Shown: in pieces, positions 15,294 to 24,114 of the stretch
How positions within the stretch are numbered: position 1 is the stretch's first letter
Layout: the number at the start of each line of letters is the position of its first letter
NCBI RefSeq assembly: GCF_902712855.1
Contig: NZ_LR743507.1
Span: forward strand, 1,412,001-1,476,000
Direction of reading: 5' to 3'
Origin: Variovorax paradoxus
Lineage (GTDB): Bacteria > Pseudomonadota > Gammaproteobacteria > Burkholderiales > Burkholderiaceae_C
DNA: 64,000 bases
Program-made: the position numbers and the translations under genes
Notes under the pieces: generated by a model
What the model was told of the DNA's origin: nothing
The model's input: only the letters and a program-made list of their open reading frames with translations
Databases searched by the model: none

Positions 15294-16382
15294 ATGATCC
15301 TGGTTACCGGCGGCGCCGGCTTCATCGGCGCCAATTTCGTTCTCGACTGGATCGCCAACACCGACGAGCCGGTCGTGAACCTCGACAAGCTGACCTACGC
15401 GGGCAACCTCGAGACACTCGCGTCGCTCAAGGACAACCCGAAGCACATCTTCGTGCAGGGCGACATCGGCGACAGCGCGCTGGTCGACAAGCTGCTGGCC
15501 GAGCACAAGCCGCGCGGCGTCGTGAACTTCGCCGCCGAGTCGCATGTCGACCGTTCGATCCACGGCCCTGAGGATTTCGTGCAGACCAACGTGCTCGGCA
15601 CCTTCCGGCTGCTCGAATCCGTGCGCGGCTTCTGGACCGCGCTGCCGGCCGACGAAAAGACCGCCTTCCGCTTCCTGCACGTGTCGACCGACGAGGTCTA
15701 CGGCTCGCTGTCCAAGACCGACCCGGCCTTCACCGAGGAAAACAAGTACGAGCCCAACAGCCCGTACTCGGCCAGCAAGGCCGCCAGCGACCATCTCGTG
15801 CGCGCCTGGCACCACACCTACGGTCTGCCGGTGCTCACCACCAACTGCTCGAACAACTACGGCCCGTTCCACTTCCCCGAGAAGCTGATTCCGCTGATGA
15901 TCGTCAACGCGCTGGCCGGCAAGAACCTGCCCGTGTACGGCGACGGAATGCAGGTGCGCGACTGGCTCTACGTGAAGGACCACTGCAGCGCCATCCGCCG
16001 CGTGCTCGAGGCCGGCCGGCTCGGCGAGACCTACAACGTGGGCGGCTGGAACGAGAAGCCCAACATCGAGATCGTCAACACCGTGTGTGCGCTGCTCGAT
16101 GAACTGCGCCCCCGCGCCGACGGCAAGCCGTACAAGGAGCAGGTCACCTACGTCACCGACCGTCCCGGCCATGACCGCCGCTACGCCATCGATGCGCGCA
16201 AGCTCGAAGCCGAACTCGGCTGGAAGCCCGCCGAAACCTTCGATACCGGCATCCGCAAGACGGTCGAGTGGTACCTCGCGAACAGCGAATGGGTGCGCAA
16301 CGTGCAAAGCGGCGCCTACCGCGAGTGGGTCGAGAAGCAATACGACGCAGCGCCGGCGGCATCTGCAAAGGCCGTGGCATGA
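15294..16382 (+). CDS. rfbB: dTDP-glucose 4,6-dehydratase
   Basis: Extended SDR enzyme of 362 residues converting dTDP-glucose to dTDP-4-dehydro-6-deoxyglucose, the second step of dTDP-L-rhamnose synthesis and the branch point for dTDP-amino sugars. The NAD loop GGAGFIGANF is at residues 6-15, STDEVYG (the Asp/Glu dehydration pair) near 130, and the catalytic YSASK near 158. The ATG at 15294 is preceded by AGGGGAC. The stop overlaps the rfbD start as ATGA, so the two are translationally coupled. Its product can also feed the WecE aminotransferase encoded at 42973-44115. Confidence 0.97.
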   Translation: MILVTGGAGFIGANFVLDWIANTDEPVVNLDKLTYAGNLETLASLKDNPKHIFVQGDIGDSALVDKLLAEHKPRGVVNFAAESHVDRSIHGPEDFVQTNVLGTFRLLESVRGFWTALPADEKTAFRFLHVSTDEVYGSLSKTDPAFTEENKYEPNSPYSASKAASDHLVRAWHHTYGLPVLTTNCSNNYGPFHFPEKLIPLMIVNALAGKNLPVYGDGMQVRDWLYVKDHCSAIRRVLEAGRLGETYNVGGWNEKPNIEIVNTVCALLDELRPRADGKPYKEQVTYVTDRPGHDRRYAIDARKLEAELGWKPAETFDTGIRKTVEWYLANSEWVRNVQSGAYREWVEKQYDAAPAASAKAVA

Positions 16383-17269
16383 AGCTGCTGCTGCTGGGCA
16401 AGGGCGGACAGGTCGGCTGGGAACTGCAGCGCAGCCTGGCGCCGCTCGGTGAGGTGGTCGCACTCGATTTCGACAGCACCGATTTCCACGCCGACTTCAG
16501 CCGCCCCGAGCAGCTGGCCGACACGGTGCTGAAAGTGCGCCCCGACGTCATCGTGAATGCCGCTGCGCACACGGCCGTCGACAAGGCCGAGAGCGAGCCC
16601 GAGTTCGCTCGCAAGCTCAACGCCACGTCGCCCGGCGTCGTGGCCGAGGCTGCCCAGCAGATCGGTGCGCTGATGGTGCACTACTCGACCGACTATGTCT
16701 TCGACGGCAGCGGCAGCAAACCCTGGAAGGAAGACGACGCCACCGGCCCGCTCAGCGTGTATGGCCAGACCAAGCTCGAAGGCGAGCAACTGGTGGCGCA
16801 GAACTGCGCGAAGCATCTGATCTTCCGCACCAGCTGGGTGTATGCCGCGCGCGGCGGGAACTTCGCCAAGACCATGCTGCGGCTGGCCAAGGAGCGCGAC
16901 AAGCTGACCGTGATCGACGACCAGTTCGGCGCGCCCACCGGCGCCGAACTGCTGGCTGACGTGACGGCACATGCCATTCGTGCGACCTTGCAGGATCCTG
17001 CCAAGGCGGGCCTGTATCACGCGATCGCTGGCGGTGAAACCACGTGGTACGGCTATGCGCGCTTCGTGCTCGAGATGGCACAGCAATCGGGCATCGAACT
17101 CAAGGCCGGGCCGCAGGCCGTCGAACCGGTGCCGACCAGTGCATTCCCCACGCCGGCGAAGCGGCCGCACAACTCGCGCCTGGACACCACCAGATTGCAG
17201 ACCACTTTCGGCCTGCGCCTGCCCCCGTGGCAGGAGGGCGTCTCGCGCATGCTGCGCGAGACTTTGTGA
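16379..17269 (+). CDS. rfbD: dTDP-4-dehydrorhamnose reductase
   Basis: SDR-like reductase of 296 residues catalysing the last step to dTDP-L-rhamnose with NAD(P)H. It begins MKLLLLGKGGQVGWELQRSL, with the cofactor loop in the first 15 residues. The conserved blocks are NAAAHTAVDKAE (about 61-72), HYSTDYVFDG (about 100-109) and YGQTKLEGE, carrying the Tyr-x-x-x-Lys pair (about 125-133). The gene overlaps rfbB by four bases and is followed after 20 bases by rfbA, giving the order rfbB-D-A-C common in betaproteobacteria. Confidence 0.95.
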   Translation: MKLLLLGKGGQVGWELQRSLAPLGEVVALDFDSTDFHADFSRPEQLADTVLKVRPDVIVNAAAHTAVDKAESEPEFARKLNATSPGVVAEAAQQIGALMVHYSTDYVFDGSGSKPWKEDDATGPLSVYGQTKLEGEQLVAQNCAKHLIFRTSWVYAARGGNFAKTMLRLAKERDKLTVIDDQFGAPTGAELLADVTAHAIRATLQDPAKAGLYHAIAGGETTWYGYARFVLEMAQQSGIELKAGPQAVEPVPTSAFPTPAKRPHNSRLDTTRLQTTFGLRLPPWQEGVSRMLRETL

Positions 17270-17289
17270 ACGCTCACGAGAAGAACAAC

Positions 17290-18186
17290 ATGACCACGAC
17301 AACGCAACGCAAGGGCATCATCCTGGCCGGTGGCTCGGGCACCCGCCTGCATCCCGCCACGCTGGCGATGAGCAAGCAGCTCCTGCCGGTGTACGACAAA
17401 CCGATGATCTACTACCCGCTCAGCACGCTGATGCTCGGCGGCATGCGCGACATCCTCATCATCAGCACGCCGCAGGACACGCCGCGCTTCCAGCAGCTTC
17501 TAGGCGACGGCAGCCAGTGGGGCATCAACCTGCAGTACGCGGTGCAGCCCAGCCCGGACGGGCTCGCGCAGGCGTTCATCATCGGTGACAGGTTCGTGGG
17601 CAATTCGCCGAGCGCGCTGGTGCTGGGCGACAACATCTTCTATGGGCACGACCTGGTGAACCTGCTCTCGGCCGCCGATGCGAAGCAATCGGGTGCGACC
17701 GTGTTCGCATACCACGTGCACGATCCCGAGCGCTATGGCGTCGTCGCATTCGACGGCAAAGGCAAAGCCAGCAGCATCGAAGAGAAGCCGGTGAAGCCGA
17801 AGAGCAGCTACGCGGTGACGGGCCTGTACTTCTACGACAACCAGGTGGTCGACATCGCCAAGGCCGTGAAGCCGAGCGCGCGCGGCGAACTCGAGATTAC
17901 CGCGGTGAATCAGGCATACCTCGACCTCGACCAGTTGAATGTGCAGATCATGCAGCGCGGCTACGCGTGGCTGGACACGGGCACGCACGAGAGCCTTCTG
18001 GAGGCGGGGCAGTTCATTGCGACGCTGGAGCATCGGCAGGGGTTGAAGATTGCCTGTCCTGAAGAGATTTCGTGGCGCAACGGATTCATCCAGAGCGAGC
18101 AACTCGAGAAACTCGCCAAGCCCCTGGAAAAGAGCGGCTACGGCAAGTACCTGCGGCAACTCTTGAACGACGAGGTGCGCTCATGA
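17290..18186 (+). CDS. rfbA: Glucose-1-phosphate thymidylyltransferase
   Basis: Nucleotidyltransferase of 298 residues making dTDP-glucose from dTTP and glucose 1-phosphate, the first and feedback-inhibited step of the rhamnose pathway. The N-terminal signature GIILAGGSGTRLHPATLAMS lies at about residues 9-28, followed by KQLLPVYDKPMIYYPLSTLM (about 29-48). LGDNIFYGHD (about 109-118), with the metal-binding Asp, and VSLEEKP-like SSIEEKPVKPKS are also present. The stop overlaps the rfbC start by four bases. Confidence 0.97.
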   Translation: MTTTTQRKGIILAGGSGTRLHPATLAMSKQLLPVYDKPMIYYPLSTLMLGGMRDILIISTPQDTPRFQQLLGDGSQWGINLQYAVQPSPDGLAQAFIIGDRFVGNSPSALVLGDNIFYGHDLVNLLSAADAKQSGATVFAYHVHDPERYGVVAFDGKGKASSIEEKPVKPKSSYAVTGLYFYDNQVVDIAKAVKPSARGELEITAVNQAYLDLDQLNVQIMQRGYAWLDTGTHESLLEAGQFIATLEHRQGLKIACPEEISWRNGFIQSEQLEKLAKPLEKSGYGKYLRQLLNDEVRS

Positions 18187-18731
18187 AGGCCACGCCCACG
18201 GCTATTCCCGACGTGCTGGTGATCGAGCCCAAGGTGTTCGGCGACAGCCGGGGCTTTTTCTTCGAGAGCTTCAACCAAAAAGCTTTCGACGAAGCAGTGG
18301 GCGCGCATGTCGATTTTGTTCAGGACAACCACTCCCGTTCCGTCAAGGGCGTTCTGAGGGGCTTGCACTACCAGATTCAACAACCGCAGGGCAAGCTGGT
18401 GCGGGTGGTGCGCGGCGCGGTGCTCGATGTGGCCGTTGACATCCGGCGCAAGTCGCCGACCTTCGGGCAATGGGTGTCTCAGGAGCTGAGCGAGGAGAAT
18501 CACAAGCAGTTGTGGGTTCCCGCAGGTTTTGCGCATGGTTTCCTCGTGCTGAGCGATACGGCTGACTTTCTGTACAAGACGACGGACTACTACTCGCCAG
18601 CCAGCGAACGATGCATTGCCTGGAACGACCCGAAGATCGCGATTGCCTGGCCAGATCTTCAAACCGACTTCGTGCTGTCCACCAAGGACCAAGCCGGCAA
18701 GCTACTGGACGAAGCTGAAGTATTCGAATGA
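18183..18731 (+). CDS. rfbC: dTDP-4-dehydrorhamnose 3,5-epimerase
   Basis: Cupin-fold epimerase of 182 residues acting on dTDP-4-dehydro-6-deoxyglucose at C3 and C5. The conserved sequence includes KVFGDSRGFFFESFN, FVQDNHSRSVKGVLRGLHYQ (catalytic His in LRGLHYQ, about residue 63), GKLVRVVRGAVLDVAVDIR and VPAGFAHGFLVLSD, with the general acid Tyr in YKTTDYYSP. It completes the four-gene dTDP-L-rhamnose set, coupled to rfbA by an ATGA overlap. A perfect hairpin lies in the 113-base gap that follows. Confidence 0.97.
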   Translation: MKATPTAIPDVLVIEPKVFGDSRGFFFESFNQKAFDEAVGAHVDFVQDNHSRSVKGVLRGLHYQIQQPQGKLVRVVRGAVLDVAVDIRRKSPTFGQWVSQELSEENHKQLWVPAGFAHGFLVLSDTADFLYKTTDYYSPASERCIAWNDPKIAIAWPDLQTDFVLSTKDQAGKLLDEAEVFE

Positions 18732-18792
18732 CGTTGCACGCAACGCGGCAGCACCAGCAAGTTCGGGCGCAAGACGCTATCTCTCCCTGCAT

Positions 18793-18815
18793 GTGAATTG
18801 CCTTTGGCGATTCAC
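18793..18815 (+). repeat. Perfect 10-bp hairpin after rfbC
   Basis: GTGAATTGCC and GGCGATTCAC pair around a TTT loop (one G-U pair) in the gap between rfbC and the GT-C gene. It could stabilise the rfb mRNA or cause pausing. No T-run follows directly, so it is not a standard intrinsic terminator. A smaller CGTTGC-AC-GCAACG hairpin lies just after the rfbC stop at 18732-18745. Confidence 0.5.
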
Positions 18816-18844
18816 TTGCGCATGGCCGGTTTTGACGACGGCGA

Positions 18845-21316
18845 ATGAATGAACAAATCGCCGTCTCGCATTTTTCTGATCGCTGCCCAATGACTTTTAG
18901 ATGGACCGCCGTGCTTGTCTTGCTCCTCGCGGGCATCGTGGCAACGGTGACAGGGTTGCAGCAACTGAGCTGGCATTCGATCGCAGCCCTGCGGTGGGAT
19001 GCGTTGAGGCCCTATGCCGTCGTGCTGGCGGGCGGCATGTTGTTTGTCGAGGTAGGTTCGCGCTGGCTCAGCATCCACCGCATCGCGGTCGGCGCGATCG
19101 CGGCCGCCGCGATCGCTCTCGCCACAGGCACCGCGGGCGCGTCGCTGGTAGTGGCGTGGATTGCACTTTCGAGCTACGTTCTGGGCTCGACGGTCCTCAC
19201 TGTATGGACCAAACACCCAGACAACAAGCCTTCGGCTTTGATCGCCATGCTTGTCGGGGCTGTCATCTATGGTTCGCTGATCGGCCTCGCTGCACATCGG
19301 CCAGTCAACTATCCCGGCGTTTATGCGTTTGCCCTGGCTTTGCCAGTCGCGCTAGGGTGGCGGCACGTTTGCGCGGCTCTGATGTCGATGAGGACTTTCG
19401 CGCGCAGCAAGTCGACATCCTGGTTGGACCTGCTGATCGTTGGTGTAGCGCTGCTTCATTTCGTCGTGGGGCTGATGCCGGAAACCGGCCACGATGCGCT
19501 TGCGTCGCATCTGTTCATTCCCGCTCATCTAGCGGCGCGCCATGCCTGGGGCTTCGATGTCAGTCTTTATGCGTGGGCGGTGATGCCGATGATGGGGGAC
19601 TGGCTGTTCTCCCTAGGTTACATGCTGGCGGGCGAAGAGGGTGCGCGACTTGTCAATGTCGGCTTTGTTTTGGCAACCTGCTTTTTGGTTCGCGAACTTG
19701 TGCTGTGGGCTGGCGGCAGCCGAGCCGGGGCGAAATGGGGCGCGTTGCTCTTGCTTACGACGCCTTTGACGCTGCTGGAAAGCAGCAGCTTGTACATCGA
19801 ATCTGTATGGGCCGCATTTGCCGTCGCTGGCTCGCTCTCTCTTTTCAGAGCATTGCAACGCGACGGGCAGCGTGCCGCTGACATTCGCTCGGCAGCGATT
19901 CTGCTAGGAGGCGCGCTGGCTGCGAAAGCGATCACTCTGGCAATCCTGCCCGGATTGCTCATCGTGTTCCTGTTGCGCTTTCGTGCGTGGACATCGAAGG
20001 CGTCGGCAGGGCGATTTGCGCGCGCCCTGGGGCTCTTCGCGATGGTGGGTTGTATTCCTTATTTCGCCGCGTGGGTGATCACCAGGAATCCGCTGTTTCC
20101 CTACTTCAACGAAATCTTCCGTTCGAAGCTTTGGCCCCTCTCCAACTTTCAGGACTCGCGTTGGACAAAGGGCTTCAAGTGGGACACGCTCTACCAAGCG
20201 ACCTTCCACACAGAGACTTTTCTGGAGAGCTGGCCTGGCGCGAGTGGTTTCCAGTGGTTGCTGCTTCTGCTGCCCGCAGTCGTGCTGGTGGCCCGCAAAG
20301 GAAAACAGCGCGCGCTGGCGATTCTCTTCGTAGGTGCTGCTTCGGCGGTGATTACGTTTCAGTCCATCGCCTACCTTCGCTACATCTTCCCAGCCTTCGT
20401 GTTGATGGTCGCGTTGATCGCAGCCGCGTTCTCCCAATCGGAGATCGCTTGGCCGACCGGCAGGAGGGTGCTCTGGATCGCTGGCGCCTTCGTCGTGCTG
20501 CTGAACCTCCTTTTCCTGAAGTCGGGCACCCATTACGCGGACATCTTGGCGCAGCCGCTGCTCAGTCAGACCGGCAGGGAAGCCTTCTTGCGCGAGCGGC
20601 TTCCCATTCGCAGCGCCGTCGACGTAGTGAACAAGCTCAACCTCGACGATTCGCGGGTCGCGGTGTTCTCCTCACCGCTGGGCGCAGGCCTTCACGCCGA
20701 TGCGCTGTACCCCAGTTGGTACAACCCGAACTTCGAGCGCGCCGTGACCGCTGCCGATTCAGCCGACTCGATGGCTAAGGCGCTGGTGCTTGCCGGTGGC
20801 GACTATCTCATTCTCGACAGCAGTTGGGGCACATCCGCGCAGAGAAAACTGATCGAGGAGGTGAGCGACCCGGTCACCGCGTTCTCGCCCATTGCGGTGC
20901 GTCGCGTCAAGGATCAATATCGGTTCGCGCAGGAACTGCTGCGCAACCCTGAATTCGCCACGGACGACGGCTGGTATCTGCCTCCTGGCATGTCGAGCAG
21001 GCGCGCGGACGGCATTTCGGTCAATGTGACGGCCGTGGCTACGCAGCAGGTTCCCGTGGTTGCCGGACGTCGCTATAAGAACAGCGCGAGGAGCGTCTGC
21101 GAAACGCAGCCGACGCAGGGGCGCCTGCAGGTGAACTGGATGGATGCGAAGGGCCGATTTATCGGGACGAACATCCAAGTCTTTGAATGCGTTGCCCAGG
21201 CGACGACCTATTCCATGGAAGTCAGGGCGCCCCGAAAAGCAGCCACTGCCGTTATCTATGCCTCGGGCCAGACCGACATCCCCGTCACCTTCAGTGAAGT
21301 ATCTTTCAAACAATGA
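18845..21316 (+). CDS. GT-C fold membrane glycosyltransferase-like protein with C-terminal beta domain
   Basis: Large integral membrane protein of 823 residues (808 if ATG 18890 is used). About a dozen hydrophobic segments occupy residues 15 to 560. PETGHDALASHLFIPAHLAARHAW (in parts, about 205-230), with its acidic residue in the first large periplasmic loop, fits GT-C enzymes of the ArnT/GT39/GT83 type, which use polyprenyl-phosphate sugars. The last 125 residues are soluble and look like a carbohydrate-binding jelly roll: NPEFATDDGWYLPPGMSS and on to IPVTFSEVSFKQ. It is coupled by ATGA to a polyprenyl-P-sugar synthase-like GT2, its probable donor maker. Acceptor unknown. Confidence 0.72.
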   Translation: MNEQIAVSHFSDRCPMTFRWTAVLVLLLAGIVATVTGLQQLSWHSIAALRWDALRPYAVVLAGGMLFVEVGSRWLSIHRIAVGAIAAAAIALATGTAGASLVVAWIALSSYVLGSTVLTVWTKHPDNKPSALIAMLVGAVIYGSLIGLAAHRPVNYPGVYAFALALPVALGWRHVCAALMSMRTFARSKSTSWLDLLIVGVALLHFVVGLMPETGHDALASHLFIPAHLAARHAWGFDVSLYAWAVMPMMGDWLFSLGYMLAGEEGARLVNVGFVLATCFLVRELVLWAGGSRAGAKWGALLLLTTPLTLLESSSLYIESVWAAFAVAGSLSLFRALQRDGQRAADIRSAAILLGGALAAKAITLAILPGLLIVFLLRFRAWTSKASAGRFARALGLFAMVGCIPYFAAWVITRNPLFPYFNEIFRSKLWPLSNFQDSRWTKGFKWDTLYQATFHTETFLESWPGASGFQWLLLLLPAVVLVARKGKQRALAILFVGAASAVITFQSIAYLRYIFPAFVLMVALIAAAFSQSEIAWPTGRRVLWIAGAFVVLLNLLFLKSGTHYADILAQPLLSQTGREAFLRERLPIRSAVDVVNKLNLDDSRVAVFSSPLGAGLHADALYPSWYNPNFERAVTAADSADSMAKALVLAGGDYLILDSSWGTSAQRKLIEEVSDPVTAFSPIAVRRVKDQYRFAQELLRNPEFATDDGWYLPPGMSSRRADGISVNVTAVATQQVPVVAGRRYKNSARSVCETQPTQGRLQVNWMDAKGRFIGTNIQVFECVAQATTYSMEVRAPRKAATAVIYASGQTDIPVTFSEVSFKQ

Positions 21317-22311
21317 CCTCCACCAGCTACGAAACGCAGATGTCGAGTGCCCGGATCGCGGTCGTGATCCCGTCCTACAAAGTCACCCGGCACATCGCGC
21401 CGCTGATTGCATCTATCCCGTCGTACGTGTGGAAAATCTACGTAGTGGACGACGCCTGTCCCGACCAATCGGGTAATTTTGTCAAGGCCAATTGTTCCGA
21501 TCCGCGAATCACCGTCGTTTTTCATGAAGTCAACCAAGGCGTCGGCGGTGCGGTAATGACCGGTTACCGCGCCGCCATAAAGGACGGGGCCCAGGTCATC
21601 GTGAAGATCGATGGCGACGGGCAGATGGACCCGGCGCTCATTCCGAATTTTGTAGACCCCATTCTTTCGGGGGAGGCCGATTACACCAAGGGAAACCGGT
21701 TCTTCGACCTGGAGAAGGTCCGCGCCATGCCGAAGGTCCGCCTCTTCGGCAATGCGGTTCTCTCGTTGATGACCAAGCTCTCATCCGGCTATTGGGATCT
21801 CTTCGATCCGACGAACGGCTACACGGCCATTCACGCGCGTGTGGCTGAACACTTGCCCATGGAAAAATTGAGCCGGCGCTACTTTTTTGAAACTGATGTG
21901 CTTTTTCGGCTCAATACGTTGCGTGCGGTGGTCATGGATGTGCCTATGGAAGCGCAATACGGCGACGAGGTGAGCAATTTGAAAATATCCAAAATCGTGA
22001 CTGAGTTTCTTTTCAAGCACGCCAGAAATTTCATGAAGCGAATCGGCTATAACTACTATCTACGCGATATGTCGCTCGGTTCGCTCGAGTTGCCGGTTGG
22101 ACTATTGCTGTTTTGTGGTGGCGGTGTTTTCGGTATTTACCACTGGGCCAATTCGATGCGCGCCGGCGTTGAAACCTCGTCAGGCACGGTAATGCTCGCT
22201 GCACTTCCCATCCTGATGGGAATTCAACTGATTCTTTCATTTTTTGGTCAAGACATTGCCGCGGTTCCGCGCACACCTTTGCACAAGAAGATTTCACGGC
22301 ATGTGCTGTGA
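21313..22311 (+). CDS. GT2 glycosyltransferase, polyprenyl-phosphate sugar synthase-like
   Basis: Family 2 glycosyltransferase of 332 residues with two C-terminal membrane helices (about 255-310). The GT-A motifs are VVIPSYKVTRHI (about 17), VVDDACPDQS (about 44-53) and the DxD region KIDGDGQMDP (about 97-106), followed by DPTNGYTAIH, which resembles DPM1/ArnC/GtrB enzymes. Those make polyprenyl-phosphate mannose, glucose or Ara4N on the cytoplasmic side. The gene overlaps the GT-C gene upstream (ATGA) and the half-size EamA gene downstream (GTGA), so donor synthesis, flipping and transfer look like one coupled unit. Confidence 0.85.
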   Translation: MTSTSYETQMSSARIAVVIPSYKVTRHIAPLIASIPSYVWKIYVVDDACPDQSGNFVKANCSDPRITVVFHEVNQGVGGAVMTGYRAAIKDGAQVIVKIDGDGQMDPALIPNFVDPILSGEADYTKGNRFFDLEKVRAMPKVRLFGNAVLSLMTKLSSGYWDLFDPTNGYTAIHARVAEHLPMEKLSRRYFFETDVLFRLNTLRAVVMDVPMEAQYGDEVSNLKISKIVTEFLFKHARNFMKRIGYNYYLRDMSLGSLELPVGLLLFCGGGVFGIYHWANSMRAGVETSSGTVMLAALPILMGIQLILSFFGQDIAAVPRTPLHKKISRHVL

Positions 22312-22715
22312 CTGATTCACCGAAAATTATTTATCTAAACAACGGACGAAGCGGTCAAATGATTAATGTCATGCTGACATTGCTGTTTGCAATGATCATG
22401 GGTTCAGGGCAGCTGGTGCTGTCTCAGGCTTCCAAGGAAGTTTTTTCTCTGGGAGGCTTGTCGATCAATGCGCTGATCACCAGTAAATGGCTTTGGCTCG
22501 GAATCTTCATTTATGGTTTTGCCATGATCTTCTGGGTCTATATCCTGTCGCGTTTCGACGTGAAGTACGCGTACCCTATTTCCTCAACCGCCATATTCTT
22601 CACCGCCATTTTCCAGGCCATCATTCAGCGCAACATGCCCAGCGGAAGTTATTGGCTGGGCTTGGCGCTGGTCGTAGCGGGCCTCGTCGTTCTTTCGATC
22701 GACAAGAAGATCTGA
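22308..22715 (+). CDS. Half-size EamA/SMR membrane protein, possible flippase subunit
   Basis: Small protein of 135 residues with four hydrophobic segments (about 20-40, 55-78, 85-105, 112-132), the size of one EamA repeat or an SMR transporter. ISSTAIFFTAIFQAIIQRNMPS and YWLGLALVVAGLVVLSIDKK match the end of an EamA repeat. ArnE/ArnF, which flip undecaprenyl-phosphate-Ara4N, have this architecture. The start GTG 22308 overlaps the GT2 stop; ATG 22360 would remove the non-hydrophobic leader. A similar single-repeat protein at 31428-31805 could be its partner. Flippase role is inferred from context. Confidence 0.75.
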   Translation: MTDSPKIIYLNNGRSGQMINVMLTLLFAMIMGSGQLVLSQASKEVFSLGGLSINALITSKWLWLGIFIYGFAMIFWVYILSRFDVKYAYPISSTAIFFTAIFQAIIQRNMPSGSYWLGLALVVAGLVVLSIDKKI

Positions 22716-22735
22716 GTGCTGGCGTCGCAACACCG

Positions 22736-23809
22736 ATGAACAAGATTCGACTGGAGGCGCTGCAGGCGGACGGACTCGACGAGCAGATCGCTGTCGGTGC
22801 TGCGGTGTATTCGACTCCCGAAGTCACCGACCGCGAGCATCTTCGCTGGAAGCACCTGGGCAACCCGGCCGGCGTATCCACAAGCATCAGCGCACGAAAC
22901 CCGCAAGGTGACCTGGTGGGGCGCTCGTTCCTGCAGCCGCGACGAGTATCGCTAGACGCGGCAGAGTCGTGCACAGGAGCCACTGTCACCGACCTCGTGG
23001 TGAAGCCTGGAGAGCGCAATGCCGCCACCATGATCTCGATGACCCGTGCGGTGCGGGCGCCCGAGGGAGTCGACGTCGTGTTTCACACCTCGAACGAGGT
23101 GAGCGACATCTTCTATCGCAAGCTGTTCAAGTTCCCGGTGGCGTTTACCTTGCAGGCTGCGGGCTTGCCGATCGGCGTCGCTGGTGCGATCGGGCGCTTC
23201 GTGTCGAACCGTGCGCTCATCGCGTTCGGCAATTCCCTGGCGTCGCCTTGGCGGTTGCTGATCCGCGTGGGCGCGGGAGTTTGCGCATGGGGCACCCGGC
23301 TGGCGTTCGGTCCGGTGCCGCAGGAAGTCGAAAGGGCCGAGGTGTTTCGGCGCTTCCGGAACTATGCAGGGCCGCACCTCGCGCGAGACGATGCGTTTGT
23401 CGACTGGCGGTTTTCTAAAGGCACTTTGTTCCGCGGCGACGTCAAGTGGCTCTGGAAAAAACAGGAATGCCTGGGCTATCTGGCGTTCAAGCAGGTCGAA
23501 CTGGCCGGGCTGAAGATCATGGTCATCATGGACTCGGTGTTGTTGAGGCCGCTGTCGGGCGGAGAATCGGTGCACTTGAAGCTTATGGCGGCGCGCATGG
23601 CGGCGGACGCCGGTTGTGATGCGGTGTTCACCATCGCAAACCTGCAGAACCCGGCCTTGAAATGGATGGGCGGTTTTCCGTTCCTCGGCATTCCCGACCG
23701 CCATCTGCCGCATCCGACACCAATATTCGTTCATGCTGTCGAGGGCAGGCGCGGCGCCATGGCGCGAGCGGACCTGTTCTTTTCGCTGGCAGACCTAGAC
23801 TATTTTTAA
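22736..23809 (+). CDS. GNAT-like acyltransferase, candidate acyl-ACP-using
   Basis: Protein of 357 residues without membrane segments, resembling tandem GNAT folds. ATVTDLVVKPGERNAATMISM (in parts, about residues 81-101) fits the beta-4/P-loop region, and VFHTSNEVSDIFYRKLFKFPV (in parts) fits the usual asparagine-tyrosine end of a GNAT domain. The second half ends with VFTIANLQNPALKWMGGFPF, another GNAT-like tail. It opens the run of acyl genes and sits directly before a dedicated ACP, so I infer that it transfers the acyl group made by this cassette to an amine, perhaps on a sugar. No substrate is known. The family call is moderate because motif conservation is weak. Confidence 0.6.
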   Translation: MNKIRLEALQADGLDEQIAVGAAVYSTPEVTDREHLRWKHLGNPAGVSTSISARNPQGDLVGRSFLQPRRVSLDAAESCTGATVTDLVVKPGERNAATMISMTRAVRAPEGVDVVFHTSNEVSDIFYRKLFKFPVAFTLQAAGLPIGVAGAIGRFVSNRALIAFGNSLASPWRLLIRVGAGVCAWGTRLAFGPVPQEVERAEVFRRFRNYAGPHLARDDAFVDWRFSKGTLFRGDVKWLWKKQECLGYLAFKQVELAGLKIMVIMDSVLLRPLSGGESVHLKLMAARMAADAGCDAVFTIANLQNPALKWMGGFPFLGIPDRHLPHPTPIFVHAVEGRRGAMARADLFFSLADLDYF

Positions 23810-23824
23810 ACTAGAAGGAACATC

Positions 23825-24112
23825 ATGAGTGATTTGGCAAAACAGATCGTCGACGAGGCGATCCTCGAAGTGAACGCGGACCAAGACGCCGACGCGCAGA
23901 TCGCGAACGAGCCGAACACCGCGCTGCTCAGCGAAGGCAGCAACGTCGATTCGCTCGCGCTGGTGCGCCTGCTGCTTGCCGTCGAGCGACTCATCGAAGA
24001 GAAAACTGGCAAGGCCATCACCGTGGTGGACGATACCGCCTTCGAGACCGAGCAGAGCCCGTTCGCTACCGTCGGCACGCTGCTGCAGCACGTGACCCAC
24101 CTTCTGGCTTGA
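23825..24112 (+). CDS. Dedicated acyl carrier protein
   Basis: Acidic small protein of 95 residues with the layout of an acyl carrier protein. The phosphopantetheine attachment site is S43 in NVDSLALVRLLLAVERLIEE, preceded by a helix QIVDEAILEVNADQ and followed by two short helices. It carries the growing or finished acyl chain as a thioester for the neighbouring KAS III, SDR and AMP-ligase. It differs from housekeeping AcpP in lacking the DSLDTVELVM form and is not next to fab genes. A good GAAGGAA ribosome site precedes ATG 23825. The stop overlaps a TTG that could start the SDR. Confidence 0.85.
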   Translation: MSDLAKQIVDEAILEVNADQDADAQIANEPNTALLSEGSNVDSLALVRLLLAVERLIEEKTGKAITVVDDTAFETEQSPFATVGTLLQHVTHLLA

Positions 24113-24114
24113 AC

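Noticed and set aside
15008..15388. Short minus-strand frame across the riboswitch region
   Set aside because: It overlaps the conserved aptamer and promoter and the start of rfbB. The RNA structure explains the conservation better.
18732..18745. CGTTGC-AC-GCAACG just after rfbC as a terminator
   Set aside because: The loop is only two bases and no T-tract follows, so it is not a credible intrinsic terminator.
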